Assembly (NCBI RefSeq): GCF_000418325.1
Contig: NC_021658.1
Span: 12,132,501 to 12,196,500, forward strand
Origin: Sorangium cellulosum So0157-2
GTDB lineage: Bacteria > Myxococcota_A > Polyangia > Polyangiales > Polyangiaceae
Length of the DNA: 64,000 nt
Reading direction: 5' to 3'
Position numbers and translations under genes: made by a program. Within the stretch, counting starts at the first letter, position 1, and every line of letters begins with the position of its first letter. Shown one piece after another: positions 26,328 through 35,630 of the stretch. The notes under the pieces are model-generated. The model did not search any database and was not told where the DNA came from. It worked only from the letters and a program-made list of their open reading frames with translations.

Positions 26328-27512
26328 ATGCTCTACCGCCGCTTCGGTCGCACCGAGATCCAGATGCCCGTCCTCTCTTGTGGAGGGATGCGGTACCAGC
26401 ACTCCTGGAACGACAAGGACCGCATCTCGCCGGGGAGCCAGCGCAACGTCGAGGCGTGCATCGCGCGGGCGCTCGAGCTCGGCATCAACCACATCGAGAC
26501 CGCGCGCGGCTACGGCACGAGCGAGGAGCAGCTCGGGCACATCCTGCCGAAGCTGCCGCGCGACCGGATCATCGTCCAGACCAAGGTCGGCCCCGAGGCA
26601 GAGCCGAAGAAGTTCCTCGAGGCGTTCGAGCGCTCGATGAAGCTCCTCCGCCTCGATCACGTCGACCTGTTCGCGCTCCACGGCGTGAACGACGAGACGC
26701 GCCTCTCGTGGTCGCTGCGCAAAGGGGGCTGCCTCGACGCCGCGCTCGAGCTGAAGCGGCAGGGGCGCGTGCGCGCGGTGGGCTTCTCGACGCACGCGCC
26801 GCTGCGCGTGATCATGGCCATGGTGCAGGACGGCCGCTTCGATTACATGAACCTGCACTGGTACTACGTGAACCAGGCCGCCTGGCCGGCCATCCAGGCC
26901 GCGGCCGAGCGCGACATGGGGGTCTTCATCATCAGCCCCACCGACAAGGGGGGCAGGCTGTACGAGCCGAGCGACAAGCTCGTGCGGCTCTGCGCCCCGC
27001 TCTCGCCGATCGTGTTCAACGATCTCTTCTGCCTCGCCCGCCCCGAGGTCCACACGATCAGCATCGGCGCGGCGCGCCCGTCCGACTTCGACGAGCACAT
27101 GAAGGTCCTGCCGCTCCTGGAACGCGAGGGCGCCGCAGCGGACGCGCTCGCGCCGATCCTGCGCCGGCTCGACGAGGGGCTCGAGCGGGTGCTCGGCCGC
27201 GCGTGGGTCGACACATGGCACGTCGGCCTGCCCGAGTGGGAGGCCGTCCCGGGGCACGTGAACATCCGCGAGATCCTGCGGCTGTACAACTACGTCAGGG
27301 CGTTCGACATGACCGCCTACGGCAAGGCGCGGTACAACCTGCTCGGGAGCGGCGACCACTGGTTCCCCGGCAACCGCGCCGAGCGCGCGCGGGAGCTCGA
27401 TCTGACGCAAGCCCTCGCCGGCGCAGCGCAGCGGCATCGCATCCCCGAGGTGCTGGCGGAGGCGCACGCGCTGCTCGCAGGGCAAGAGGTCAAGCGCCTC
27501 GGCAAACACTGA
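26328..27512 (+). CDS. Aldo/keto reductase family protein
   Basis: A 394-residue NADPH-dependent oxidoreductase of the AKR TIM-barrel fold. Visible landmarks are the N-terminal GRTEIQMPVLSCGGM, the catalytic Tyr segment NHIETARGYGTSEEQLG, IIVQTKVG with the catalytic Lys, DLFALHGVN with the catalytic His, and AVGFSTHAP. The usual catalytic Asp (FDTA) is Glu here (IETA). The C-terminus is longer than in simple AKRs, with an extra helical region of about 100 residues (WEAVPGHVNIREILRLYNYV) resembling those AKR relatives that carry an added C-terminal module but lacking its Fe-S cysteines. The ATG is preceded by TGAGGTGA. Substrate unknown. Confidence 0.9.
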   Translation: MLYRRFGRTEIQMPVLSCGGMRYQHSWNDKDRISPGSQRNVEACIARALELGINHIETARGYGTSEEQLGHILPKLPRDRIIVQTKVGPEAEPKKFLEAFERSMKLLRLDHVDLFALHGVNDETRLSWSLRKGGCLDAALELKRQGRVRAVGFSTHAPLRVIMAMVQDGRFDYMNLHWYYVNQAAWPAIQAAAERDMGVFIISPTDKGGRLYEPSDKLVRLCAPLSPIVFNDLFCLARPEVHTISIGAARPSDFDEHMKVLPLLEREGAAADALAPILRRLDEGLERVLGRAWVDTWHVGLPEWEAVPGHVNIREILRLYNYVRAFDMTAYGKARYNLLGSGDHWFPGNRAERARELDLTQALAGAAQRHRIPEVLAEAHALLAGQEVKRLGKH

Positions 27513-27651
27513 GTCTGGACCAGCGCCCGATCGAGGCCGCCCGGCGCTCGACTCGAGCTACACCTTCGCTTACGCGGACGTCCCCGAGCGGCGCAAGCCC
27601 GCGCCCGGCGAGCGCTTCCGGAGCGGCTGAGCGTGGCCGCCGCCGCGCCGA

Positions 27652-29841
27652 TCACGAGGCCGCCTTCGGGCGCTTCGGCCAGAAGACGTGGAACGTCGCG
27701 CCGGCATACGGCTCCGACTCGAGCGCCACGCGGCCGCCGCGCGTCTCGACGATCTTCTTCACCACCGACAGGCCGATCCCGGTGCCCTCGACCTTGTCGC
27801 GCGCCTCCAGCGTCTGGAAGATGCCCCAGATGCGCTCCTGGAACTGCGGCGGGATCCCGGGGCCGTTGTCCTTCACCGTGAAATCGTAGAACTCTCCCGC
27901 GTCGGCGCAGGCGATCTCGACGACGGCGTCCGCGCGGCGCGCGTGCTTCAGGGCGTTGCCGATGAGGTGCATGAACACCTGCTGCACCGGCACGCGCTCG
28001 GCGAGGATCGTCGGCATGCCGTCGCCGACGGCGATGCGCGTCTCGGGCGGCGGCGCGAGGAGCTCGACGCACTCGGCGACGACCGCGCCCACGTCCACGG
28101 GCGAGAGCCTGTCGCGGATGCGCCCCGCGCGCGAGTAGCTGAGGATGCCCTCGATGAGCGCCTCGAGGCGGTGCACGCGGCCGCGGAGCATGCGCATCTG
28201 CTGGTGCGCCTCGTCGTTCATCTTGTCGGCGAGCCCCTCCTCGATCCACTCCGACAGGCTCGCGATGCCCCGCAGGGGCGCCTTGAGGTCGTGGGACGCG
28301 ACGTAGGCGAACTGGTCGAGATCCTGGTTCGTGATCGCGAGCGCGTGGGCGAGCTGCTCGGCGCGCCGCCGCGCGCGCACCTGGTCGGTCACCTCGAAGG
28401 CGAGCACGGCGATGCCCTCGACCCTGGCCATGGCGTCGTAGATGGGCTGATAGATGAAGTTGAAGAAGCGCTCCTCGGGCTCGCCGCCGCGCGCGAGCAT
28501 CGCGGCGAACTCGTTGCCGAAGAACGGCTCGCCCGTCTGGTACACGCGGTCGAGCACCGGGACGACCGCCGGCGCGGTCTCGGGCAGCGCGTCGCGGAGG
28601 CGCTTGCCGAGGACGTCGCGATCGCCGACGAGCTCCAGGTACCGCGGGTTCGCGAGCTCGAAGACGTGCTCGGGCCCGCGCAGGACGCAGATGCCGGCCG
28701 GGGCCTGCATGAACAGCGTCTCGAGGCGCGACCTGTGCCGCTCGGCCTCGGCGAGCGCCGCCTGCTCGCGCGCGAGGAGCTCGGCCCGCTCCTCCGCGCG
28801 GAGCCGCTCTTCCTGGTAGGCCCGCGCGCCGGAGATCGTCGTGGCGATGTGGCCGGCCGCGAGCTCGAAGAAGTCGCTGTAGGCGGCGTCGAGCGCGCGG
28901 CGCGGGCTGACGCCGACCACGAGGAAGCCCTGGAGCGCGGCGTGCCCGGACCGCGAGAGCGGCAGCACGACCGCCTCGCGGCACGGCTCGGGCCAGGCGC
29001 CGCCGGGCAGCTCGCCGAACCGCTCGGCGGGGGTGTCGACGCGCCGGCACGCGCGGCTCCGCGCGACGTCCGCGAGCGGCCAGACCCCGCCCCCGTCGGC
29101 GAGCGGGATGCGCTCGGGGCTCGCCGGGCCGCCCGGGGCGAGCCCCTCGGCGGCCGCGAGGCGGGCCGCCGCCCCGCCCGGCTCGATCATGTACGCGAGC
29201 GCGAACGGCACGTCGGCGGAGCTCTCGACGAGCGTGCTCACCGAGCGGGCGATGGTCTCCTCCGCGGAGACCATCGCCGCCGCGGCGGACTGGGCGCCGA
29301 GGGCGCGCAGCGCCCGGAGGCGGCGCTCGCTGAGCACGCGCCCCGTCGTCTCGGCGCACGCGCAGAAGATGCCTCCGACCGTGCCGTCCTCGACGAGGAC
29401 AGGAGCATACGAGAACGTGAAGTACGTCTCTTCCTGGTAGCCGTTGCGCGAGAGGATCAGCTGGAAGTCCTCGGACCACGTCGCCTTCCCGGTGGCGCGC
29501 ACCCCGTCGAGCATCGGGCCGATGACGTCCCATATCTCGCTCCAGCAGTCGCGCCCCGGGCGACCCAGGAACTGCGGGTGCTTCGTCGCGCCGAGGATGG
29601 GGCGGTATGCATCGTTGTAAAGGCGCGCGTACTCGGGCCCCCACCAGATCTCGATGGGGTGCCGTGACGCGAGGCAGATGCTGACCGCGGTGCGCAGGCT
29701 CTGCGGCCACCGGTCGACGGGGCCGACCGGGGTGCGCGACCAGTCGAGATCGCGCATGAGCTGCGCCATCTCGCCGTCCCCGGCGAGGAACGGCGCCTCG
29801 CCGGGCGAGGCGGCGACCCCAGACTTTTGGCTCTCCTGCAT
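27652..29841 (-). CDS. PAS-GAF-PAS sensor histidine kinase
   Basis: A 729-residue soluble sensor kinase with no transmembrane segment. An N-terminal PAS domain of the type beginning LDWSRTPVGPVDRWPQSLR comes first, then a GAF domain (about 165-340), a coiled linker (EERLRAEERAELLAREQAALAEAE) and a second PAS domain (MQAPAGICVLRGPEHVFEL). The HisKA dimerisation domain has its H-box ASHDLKAPLRGI near residue 517. The HATPase domain has an N-box-like HLIGNALKHARR, DNGPGIP and GTGIGLSVVKKI. All catalytic boxes are intact. It should autophosphorylate and signal to a response regulator, none of which is adjacent (orphan). ATG chosen after a GGAGA site; a GTG seven codons upstream is an alternative. 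Confidence 0.93.
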   Translation of the reverse strand: MQESQKSGVAASPGEAPFLAGDGEMAQLMRDLDWSRTPVGPVDRWPQSLRTAVSICLASRHPIEIWWGPEYARLYNDAYRPILGATKHPQFLGRPGRDCWSEIWDVIGPMLDGVRATGKATWSEDFQLILSRNGYQEETYFTFSYAPVLVEDGTVGGIFCACAETTGRVLSERRLRALRALGAQSAAAAMVSAEETIARSVSTLVESSADVPFALAYMIEPGGAAARLAAAEGLAPGGPASPERIPLADGGGVWPLADVARSRACRRVDTPAERFGELPGGAWPEPCREAVVLPLSRSGHAALQGFLVVGVSPRRALDAAYSDFFELAAGHIATTISGARAYQEERLRAEERAELLAREQAALAEAERHRSRLETLFMQAPAGICVLRGPEHVFELANPRYLELVGDRDVLGKRLRDALPETAPAVVPVLDRVYQTGEPFFGNEFAAMLARGGEPEERFFNFIYQPIYDAMARVEGIAVLAFEVTDQVRARRRAEQLAHALAITNQDLDQFAYVASHDLKAPLRGIASLSEWIEEGLADKMNDEAHQQMRMLRGRVHRLEALIEGILSYSRAGRIRDRLSPVDVGAVVAECVELLAPPPETRIAVGDGMPTILAERVPVQQVFMHLIGNALKHARRADAVVEIACADAGEFYDFTVKDNGPGIPPQFQERIWGIFQTLEARDKVEGTGIGLSVVKKIVETRGGRVALESEPYAGATFHVFWPKRPKAAS

Positions 29842-30017
29842 GGCTCTCCGTAACCTGGACACGACGCCGTGTCACACTTCCTCACCTGCCGCGGCGAGCG
29901 CGGGCGCGTCTGGACAGCCCGCCCGCCCGCGGCGGCGCCGCCGAGCCGCTGCTGGGCGGGCGCCTCCGCGGCAGGTCGCGCCGGGGCGCGCGCGGTGTCC
30001 CGGGGGTGGCGGCGCGC

Positions 30018-31616
30018 TCATCCGGTGCGGGCGAGCCGCTTGTCGGCGGGCGCCTCGGCCTCGCCCGGCGTGGCGGTCTCGACGGGCCTGAGGTCGCTCG
30101 TCGCCGGACCGTGGATGACGCGGCCGGTGCACTCGAAGCGCGACCCGTGGCAGGGGCAATCCCACGTCCGCTCGGCCGGGTTCCAGGCGACGATGCACCC
30201 GAGGTGGGTGCACACGGCCGACCGCTCGTGGACATGGCCCTGCGGATCGCGGTAGACGGCGAGCTTCGTGAGCCCCCTCCTCATGATGGCGCCCATCCCC
30301 GGGGGCAGCCTCTCCACGTCGTCGAGGTCTCCCCCCGTCAGCCAGTCGGCGTACTGCGCCGCCGTGTTCAGGTTCTCCTTGAGGTACTCCGACGCGGATT
30401 GCAGGGTGAGGTTGACGCGGCTCGGGTCGTAGAGCTCGGCCCACGCGTTCTCGCGGCCGTGGACGAGATCGTTCAACAAGAGGCCCGCGATGGTCCCGTG
30501 GGTCATGCCGTTGCCGCAGTCGCCGGTCACGAGCAGGATGCGGGACTCCTTCTTGAGGCGGCCGATGAACGCGAGCCCGTCCGCGGTCTCCATGACCTCC
30601 CCGGACCAGCGGTGGACGACCTGGCCCGCCTGGGGGAAGCGCCCCCTCGCCCACGCCTCAAGCCGGGCGTGGCGCTGGTCCGCGTCGTCGGCCTGACCTG
30701 TCTTGTGGTCCTCGCCGCCGACGATGAGGAGCTCGTCCGGGCCGTCCGCGCCGTCGACGTTGCTGAGCCTGACGTAGTGAAACGGATCCTCGGTGTCCCA
30801 GTAGAGGCCAGGAGGGATGGAGCCGCGCGGCACGCGCAGGGCGATGACGTACGTCCTGTAGCCGGCCTGCTTCATGTGCACCGAGATCCACGGCAAGAAC
30901 GGGGAGTTCGTGGCGAGCACGACCTCGTTGGCGACGATGTTCACGCCGCGGTCCGTCTTGACGACCACGTGGTCGGGCTCGGCTTGCTCGTCGACGTCGA
31001 CCACGTGGGCCCTCGTGTAGATCCTGCCCCCGTGGCGCTCGACGGCGCGGGCGAGGCCCGCGAGGTAGCGGAGGATGTGGAACTGGGCTTGATCGGGGAA
31101 CTTCGCCGCGATGCCGGTGTTGAAGCCCTGGAGGGGCGCCCGGTCGACCCCGTGCACGCGCTCGAGGCCGGCCTGGTGAGCCGCCTTGATCTCGTCCTCG
31201 ATGGTGCTCGACGGCTGCCCCGGCGCCGCGAACAGGTACCCTGGCACCCGGCGGAAGTCGCAGTCGATGCCCTCGTCCTGCACGATCCGCTCGATCGTGT
31301 CGATCGCGGCGGTGTGGCTCTCGGCGGCCAGCCGGAGGCGCTCCGGCGCGTGGAGCTTCGCGAGCTCGGTCCAGCGGCGGTCGAGCGCGTTGACGATGTG
31401 GGCTGTCGTGAAGCCGCTCTCGCCCCCGCCGATCACGCCGTCATCCAGGACGATGACGCCGCGGCCCGCCTTGGCCAGCATGTACGCGGTCGTGAGCCCG
31501 GCGATCCCCGCGCCCACCACGCACACCGTCGTTCTGTGCTCGGCGGCGAGAGGGGCGATGGGCGGCAGCACTGCGTTGGTCCAGGCCGTGTCTTTGTCGT
31601 ATGCGCGATCGGTCAT
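30018..31616 (-). CDS. FAD-dependent oxidoreductase with C-terminal Rieske domain
   Basis: A 532-residue fusion. The N-terminal part is a DAO-type flavoprotein: the dinucleotide-binding motif VCVVGAGIAGLTTAYMLAKAG near residue 31, GGGESGFTTAHI and a C-terminal FAD contact TGDCGNGMTHGTIAG. The last 100 residues form a Rieske [2Fe-2S] domain with CTHLGCIVAWN and CPCHGSRF (Cys-x-His and Cys-x2-His ligands). Proteins of this layout are widespread in bacteria and are usually annotated as FAD-dependent oxidoreductases of unknown substrate; electrons could pass between flavin and the Rieske centre. No partner gene is adjacent. ATG of MTDRAYDKDTAW chosen. Confidence 0.93.
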   Translation of the reverse strand: MTDRAYDKDTAWTNAVLPPIAPLAAEHRTTVCVVGAGIAGLTTAYMLAKAGRGVIVLDDGVIGGGESGFTTAHIVNALDRRWTELAKLHAPERLRLAAESHTAAIDTIERIVQDEGIDCDFRRVPGYLFAAPGQPSSTIEDEIKAAHQAGLERVHGVDRAPLQGFNTGIAAKFPDQAQFHILRYLAGLARAVERHGGRIYTRAHVVDVDEQAEPDHVVVKTDRGVNIVANEVVLATNSPFLPWISVHMKQAGYRTYVIALRVPRGSIPPGLYWDTEDPFHYVRLSNVDGADGPDELLIVGGEDHKTGQADDADQRHARLEAWARGRFPQAGQVVHRWSGEVMETADGLAFIGRLKKESRILLVTGDCGNGMTHGTIAGLLLNDLVHGRENAWAELYDPSRVNLTLQSASEYLKENLNTAAQYADWLTGGDLDDVERLPPGMGAIMRRGLTKLAVYRDPQGHVHERSAVCTHLGCIVAWNPAERTWDCPCHGSRFECTGRVIHGPATSDLRPVETATPGEAEAPADKRLARTG

Positions 31617-32067
31617 GGAGCGCCTCCGGTCGGGGCGAGCCGACCGTGCCGGGCGGCTCCCTCTCCCCGCGCCCTGCAAGCGGTTTGCCATCGATTTGAG
31701 CCGAGAGCAGCGCGTCCTGCGCGCGATCGGGCCCGGCTGCGTGGCAATTTGCGACAGCGCGCGTGGCGAATGGCACGGCTCGCGCGGAGTCTATGGATCG
31801 AGCGCGCGCCCAGCGCGGGCGCTCGCCGGCCTCGTCCGTTTGCATGCTTGCGACCCGAGGCGGCGTGCGCCGGACGGCCGGCCTTCGCTGGCTTGCGACG
31901 CAAACATGCTAGAGAAGCCAGGGTCGGCGAGAGGCCACGCCCGAGAGGACCGAGAGGAGCAGCGAGCTGAAGGGCGCGCGCGGATCGCGGGAAGTGCAGA
32001 GTGACGCTCCGCTGGCAACCGCGGCGGGGTGCGGGGGCGCGGTCCCCCGTCGAGACAGGAGGTCACC
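31617..32067. other. Divergent intergenic region
   Basis: 451 bases lie between the divergent FAD-Rieske and SDR genes. No convincing gene is visible. A perfect Shine-Dalgarno AGGAGGT at 32057-32063 serves the SDR start. The stretch near 31895-31925 (GCAAACATGCTAGAGAAGCCAGG) is less GC-rich and may hold a promoter; I cannot assign one with confidence. Confidence 0.4.
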
Positions 32068-32835
32068 ATGAGATTGCAAGGCAAGATCGCGCTCGTCACA
32101 GGCAGCAGCCGGGGCATCGGCCGCAGCATCGCCGTCCGCTTCGCCCGCGAGGGCGCCGACGTGGCGCTCACGTACCACAAGAGCAAGGAGGGCGCCGAGG
32201 AAGCCCTGGCCGAGGTCGAGGCCGCCGGACGGCGAGGTCATCTGTTCTCCGTCGACGTCGCCTCCGTCCAGAGCGTGCAGGAGCTGATCCGGGATGTCGT
32301 CGCGCGCTTCGGCCGGCTGGACGTGCTGGTCAACAACGCAGGCATGGAGAAGCGGGCGCCATTCTGGGAGGTGACCGAGGAGGACTACGATCAGGTCGTG
32401 AACACCAACCTCAAGGCGGTGTTCTTCGGGAGCCAGGCGATGGTCCGCCACCTGCGCGAGGCGGGGCGCCCCGGCAAGATCATCAACATCAGCTCGGTGC
32501 ACGAGGATCTGCCGTTCCCCAATTTCGCGGCCTACTGCGCCAGCAAGGGCGGCGTCCGCATGCTGACGCGCACGCTCGCGGTCGAGCTGCGCGGCACCGG
32601 GATCACCGTGAACGCCATCGCGCCGGGCGCGATCGAGACGGAGATCAACGCCGACCTGCTCAAGGATCGCGACAAGCTGGGCGCGCTGCTCGGGCAGATC
32701 CCGCTCGGCCGCCTGGGGAAGCCGGAGGACATCGCCGGGCTCGCCGTGTTCCTCGCCTCGGCAGACGCCGATTACGTCACCGGCTCGACATACTTCGTCG
32801 ATGGCGGGCTGACCTGGAACTACGAGGAGCAGTAG
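32068..32835 (+). CDS. Short-chain dehydrogenase/reductase
   Basis: A 255-residue classical SDR. It has the cofactor motif ALVTGSSRGIGRSIA, NNAG at about 88-91, the catalytic Ser (INISSVHED), and the YxxxK element AAYCASKGG. Near the end, VNAIAPGAIETEIN and the closing STYFVDGGLTWNYEEQ resemble glucose 1-dehydrogenases and 3-oxoacyl-ACP reductases. The C-terminal GGLTWNYEEQ is especially like glucose 1-dehydrogenase-type proteins, but the substrate is not certain. The start has a perfect AGGAGGT ribosome site four bases upstream. It stands alone, divergent from the FAD-Rieske gene. Confidence 0.92.
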   Translation: MRLQGKIALVTGSSRGIGRSIAVRFAREGADVALTYHKSKEGAEEALAEVEAAGRRGHLFSVDVASVQSVQELIRDVVARFGRLDVLVNNAGMEKRAPFWEVTEEDYDQVVNTNLKAVFFGSQAMVRHLREAGRPGKIINISSVHEDLPFPNFAAYCASKGGVRMLTRTLAVELRGTGITVNAIAPGAIETEINADLLKDRDKLGALLGQIPLGRLGKPEDIAGLAVFLASADADYVTGSTYFVDGGLTWNYEEQ

Positions 32836-33071
32836 GCGACGCACACGGCCTGTGTCGGCCCCTCTCCGGGAGCCCGGCGCGCTGCACCAGCCTCAACGCT
32901 GGCAGCCTGAGCGCTGAGAAAAGTTTCCGACAGAAGGCAATGCCTCGCCGCAGAACCCGGTATAGGCGAGCTGCCGCTGCGGCCCGGGCACGCCCCCTTC
33001 CCGTGCGCGAGCCGCCGCGGCGCCTCGCGTTTCTGCGGCACGCGGCCAGCTCGCTGTGGCACCATGCGCCC

Positions 33072-33434
33072 ATGACGGAGCTCAAGACCCATACTGGTGG
33101 CTGTCACTGCGGGAAGGTTCGCTACGAGGTCAAGGTGGACCTGAGCGCGCCCGTGGGCGTGTGCAACTGCTCGCGCTGTTCGAAGCTGGGCGTGATGCTG
33201 GCCTTCGCGCCGGCGGACCAGTTCACGCTCAAGCAAGGTGGAGACGTCCTCACCGATTACCAGTTCAACAAGAAGGTCATTCACCACACGTTCTGTTCGG
33301 TCTGCGGCATCGAGTCGTTCGCGCGGGGAATCGGGCCTGACGGCAAAGAGATGTGCGCCATCAACGTCCGGTGTCTCGACGACGTCGACATCGAGTCGCT
33401 CAAGACGATGAAATTCGACGGCAAGAGCGCGTGA
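33072..33434 (+). CDS. GFA-family (CENP-V/GFA) zinc protein
   Basis: A 120-residue protein of the GFA (glutathione-dependent formaldehyde-activating enzyme-like) fold. Cysteine pattern: GGCHCGKVRYEV at residues 10-20, CNCSRC near 31-36, and HTFCSVCG near 75-80; together these make the two zinc sites of the family. GFA proteins were named for the formaldehyde-glutathione adduct synthase of Paracoccus, but most members have no proven activity. The gene is solitary, 237 bases after the SDR gene on the same strand. Confidence 0.9.
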   Translation: MTELKTHTGGCHCGKVRYEVKVDLSAPVGVCNCSRCSKLGVMLAFAPADQFTLKQGGDVLTDYQFNKKVIHHTFCSVCGIESFARGIGPDGKEMCAINVRCLDDVDIESLKTMKFDGKSA

Positions 33435-33618
33435 TCGCGGCCGCGCCGGCCGGGGTCCGCGGCGGCGGACGCGGCCGGCGCGACGGGGCTCCGCGGGCCC
33501 GGGCGATGGAGCCGCGGTCGGCCCTCGCCGGACCGGCACCCGCGCACGAGCACCTCTCGCGCTCCCCGGGCCGATCCGCGGGCGCAGGCCCGGGCAACGC
33601 GGGTAGACTGCGCCCCTG

Positions 33619-34377
33619 ATGTCGATCGAGCGAGCAAGCGCGCTTCTGGCCTCGGCCCGGTCAGCCCTCTTCATCACCGGCGCGGGCGTGTCCGCGGCCT
33701 CCGGCATCCCGACCTACCGCGGGATCGGGGGGCTCTACAGCGAGAAGGGGACCGACGAGGGGCTCGCCATCGAGGACGCGCTCTCGGGCTGGATGTTCCA
33801 GCGGCGCCCCGAGGTCACGTGGAAGTACATCCACCAGATCGAGCGCGCGTGCCGGGGCGCGCGGTTCAACGCCGCGCACGCGGCGATCGCCCGGATCGAG
33901 CGCCGCATCCCGCGCTGCTGGGTGCTCACCCAGAACGTCGACGGGTTCCACCGGATCGCCGGCTCCACGAACGTGATCGACATCCACGGCGATATCCGCC
34001 GCATCCTCTGCACGCGCTGCACGTACGAGGCGCGCGTCGACGATTACGCGCACCTCGCCCCCTGCCCCAGCTGCCCGGAGTGCGCCGCGGTGCTCCGGCC
34101 CGATGTCGTCCTCTTCGGGGAGATGCTCCCCCTGGAGAAGGTCGAGATCCTCCGGCGCGAGCTCGCGCAGGGCTTCGATGTGGTCGTCTCGATCGGCACG
34201 TCGAGCCTCTTCCCCTACATCACCGGGCCCGTCCTCGAGGCCGCGCGCTCGGGGGTGCCGACCGTCGAGATCAACCCGGAAGAGACCACGATCTCCACCG
34301 CCGTCTCGGTGCGGCTGCCGATGCGCGCGGTCGAGGCGCTGGAGGGGATCCTGTCCCAAATCGAGCCCAGCAGCTGA
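33619..34377 (+). CDS. Sir2-family NAD-dependent protein deacylase (sirtuin)
   Basis: A 252-residue sirtuin that removes acyl groups from lysines using NAD. Motifs: FITGAGVSAASGIPTYRG for NAD binding, LTQNVDGFHRIAGS, the catalytic His in VIDIHGDIRR, and the zinc site formed by CTRCTYE and CPSCPEC. LRPDVVLFGEMLP and VSIGTSSLFPY complete the Rossmann core. A three-Cys cluster CPSCPEC gives one more Cys than the usual two-plus-two site. Cytoplasmic. It precedes the ada-like gene by 143 bases on the same strand, but no link is implied. Confidence 0.93.
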   Translation: MSIERASALLASARSALFITGAGVSAASGIPTYRGIGGLYSEKGTDEGLAIEDALSGWMFQRRPEVTWKYIHQIERACRGARFNAAHAAIARIERRIPRCWVLTQNVDGFHRIAGSTNVIDIHGDIRRILCTRCTYEARVDDYAHLAPCPSCPECAAVLRPDVVLFGEMLPLEKVEILRRELAQGFDVVVSIGTSSLFPYITGPVLEAARSGVPTVEINPEETTISTAVSVRLPMRAVEALEGILSQIEPSS

Positions 34378-34520
34378 CCGCCCGCGCCGGCGCGCAGATC
34401 CGAGGCGATCCCGGCGGCGGGCCGCGCTCGCTCGGGCTCGCTCCGGCGCCCCGCCGGCGCCCGCGGATTCGAGAGCAAGACCCGGAGTGCGGCGATCCGG
34501 GCGGGGGTTAAGCTCGCCTC

Positions 34521-35630
34521 GTGACCCGCAAGATGCGCCGGAAGGAGACAGACGACATGCCGGGAAAGGCCCATGCCCTCGCCGCCGTGGTGGAGAGCGA
34601 CCCTCGCTGGACCGCCGTGATCGCCCGCGACGCGAGCGCGGACGGCAAGTTCTTCTATTCGGTCAAGACGACGGGCGTGTACTGCCGTCCGTCGTGCGGG
34701 GCGCGCCCCGCGAGGCCCGAGAACGTCGGCTTTCATCCGACCGCGGCCGCCGCGGAGCGAGCGGGCTTCCGGCCGTGCCTGCGCTGCAAGCCGGATCAAC
34801 CCCCGCTGGCCGAGCGCCAGGCGGCCCAGGTGGCCGCGCTGTGCCGGCTCATCGAGCAGAGCGACGAGGCGCCGAGCCTCGAGGCGCTGGCGCGCCACGC
34901 GGGGCTGAGCGTCTTCCACACGCACCGCATCTTCAAGGCCGTGACCGGGGTGACGCCGAAGGCGTACGCGGCGGCGCACCGCGCCCGGCGGGTGAAGGCC
35001 GAGCTCGGCAGGAACGGCACCGTGACCGAGGCGATCTACGCGGCCGGGTACGGCTCGGGCGGGCGCTTCTACGAGCAGTCGAACCAGGTGCTGGGCATGA
35101 CGCCCACGAGGTACCGCGCCGGAGGAGCGCAGACGGAGATCCGGTTCGCGATCGGGGAGTGCTCCCTCGGCGCGATCCTGGTCGCCGCCACCGCGCGCGG
35201 CGTGTGCGCGATCCTGCTCGGCGACGATCCGGAGGAGCTCTTGCGCGATCTCGAGCGCCGGTTTCCGCGAGCCCACCTGATCGGCGGCGATGCCGGGTTC
35301 GAGCAGCTCGTCGCGAAGGTGGTGGGCCTCGTGGAGAGCCCCCGCGCCCCGGTCGAGCTGCCGCTCGACGTGCGCGGGACGGCGTTCCAGCAGCGCGTCT
35401 GGCAGGCGCTGCGGGACATCCCGGCGGGCACGACCGCGAGCTATGCGGAGATCGCCGGCGCCATCGGCGCTCCGAGCTCGGTCCGGGCCGTGGCGCGGGC
35501 GTGCGCGGCCAACGCGCTGGCCGTGGCGATCCCGTGCCATCGGGTGGTGCGGAACGACGGCGGGCTGTCGGGCTACCGCTGGGGCGTCGAGCGCAAGCGC
35601 GCGCTGCTCGACCGGGAGGCGGGCGCGTGA
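34521..35630 (+). CDS. ada: Bifunctional Ada: methyl-sensing AraC regulator and O6-methylguanine-DNA methyltransferase
   Basis: About 369 residues arranged as in E. coli Ada. The N-terminal zinc domain has TTGVYCRPSC and GFRPCLRCKP; its reactive Cys takes a methyl group from phosphotriesters and switches on DNA binding. An AraC-type HTH follows (LARHAGLSVFHTHRIFKAVTG, GRFYEQSNQVLGMTPTRYR). The C-terminal MGMT domain has GTAFQQRVWQALRDIPAGTT and the active site AIPCHRVVR. It is thus a self-inactivating repair protein and the regulator of the alkylation response. GTG start assumed; an ATG 12 codons downstream (MPGKAHALAA) is equally plausible. Its stop overlaps the next gene start (GTGA), so the two form a unit. 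Confidence 0.95.
   Translation: MTRKMRRKETDDMPGKAHALAAVVESDPRWTAVIARDASADGKFFYSVKTTGVYCRPSCGARPARPENVGFHPTAAAAERAGFRPCLRCKPDQPPLAERQAAQVAALCRLIEQSDEAPSLEALARHAGLSVFHTHRIFKAVTGVTPKAYAAAHRARRVKAELGRNGTVTEAIYAAGYGSGGRFYEQSNQVLGMTPTRYRAGGAQTEIRFAIGECSLGAILVAATARGVCAILLGDDPEELLRDLERRFPRAHLIGGDAGFEQLVAKVVGLVESPRAPVELPLDVRGTAFQQRVWQALRDIPAGTTASYAEIAGAIGAPSSVRAVARACAANALAVAIPCHRVVRNDGGLSGYRWGVERKRALLDREAGA

Noticed and set aside
30018..31616. Sarcosine or glycine oxidase
   Set aside because: The flavin fold is of DAO type but the C-terminal Rieske domain points to another class; substrate not assignable.
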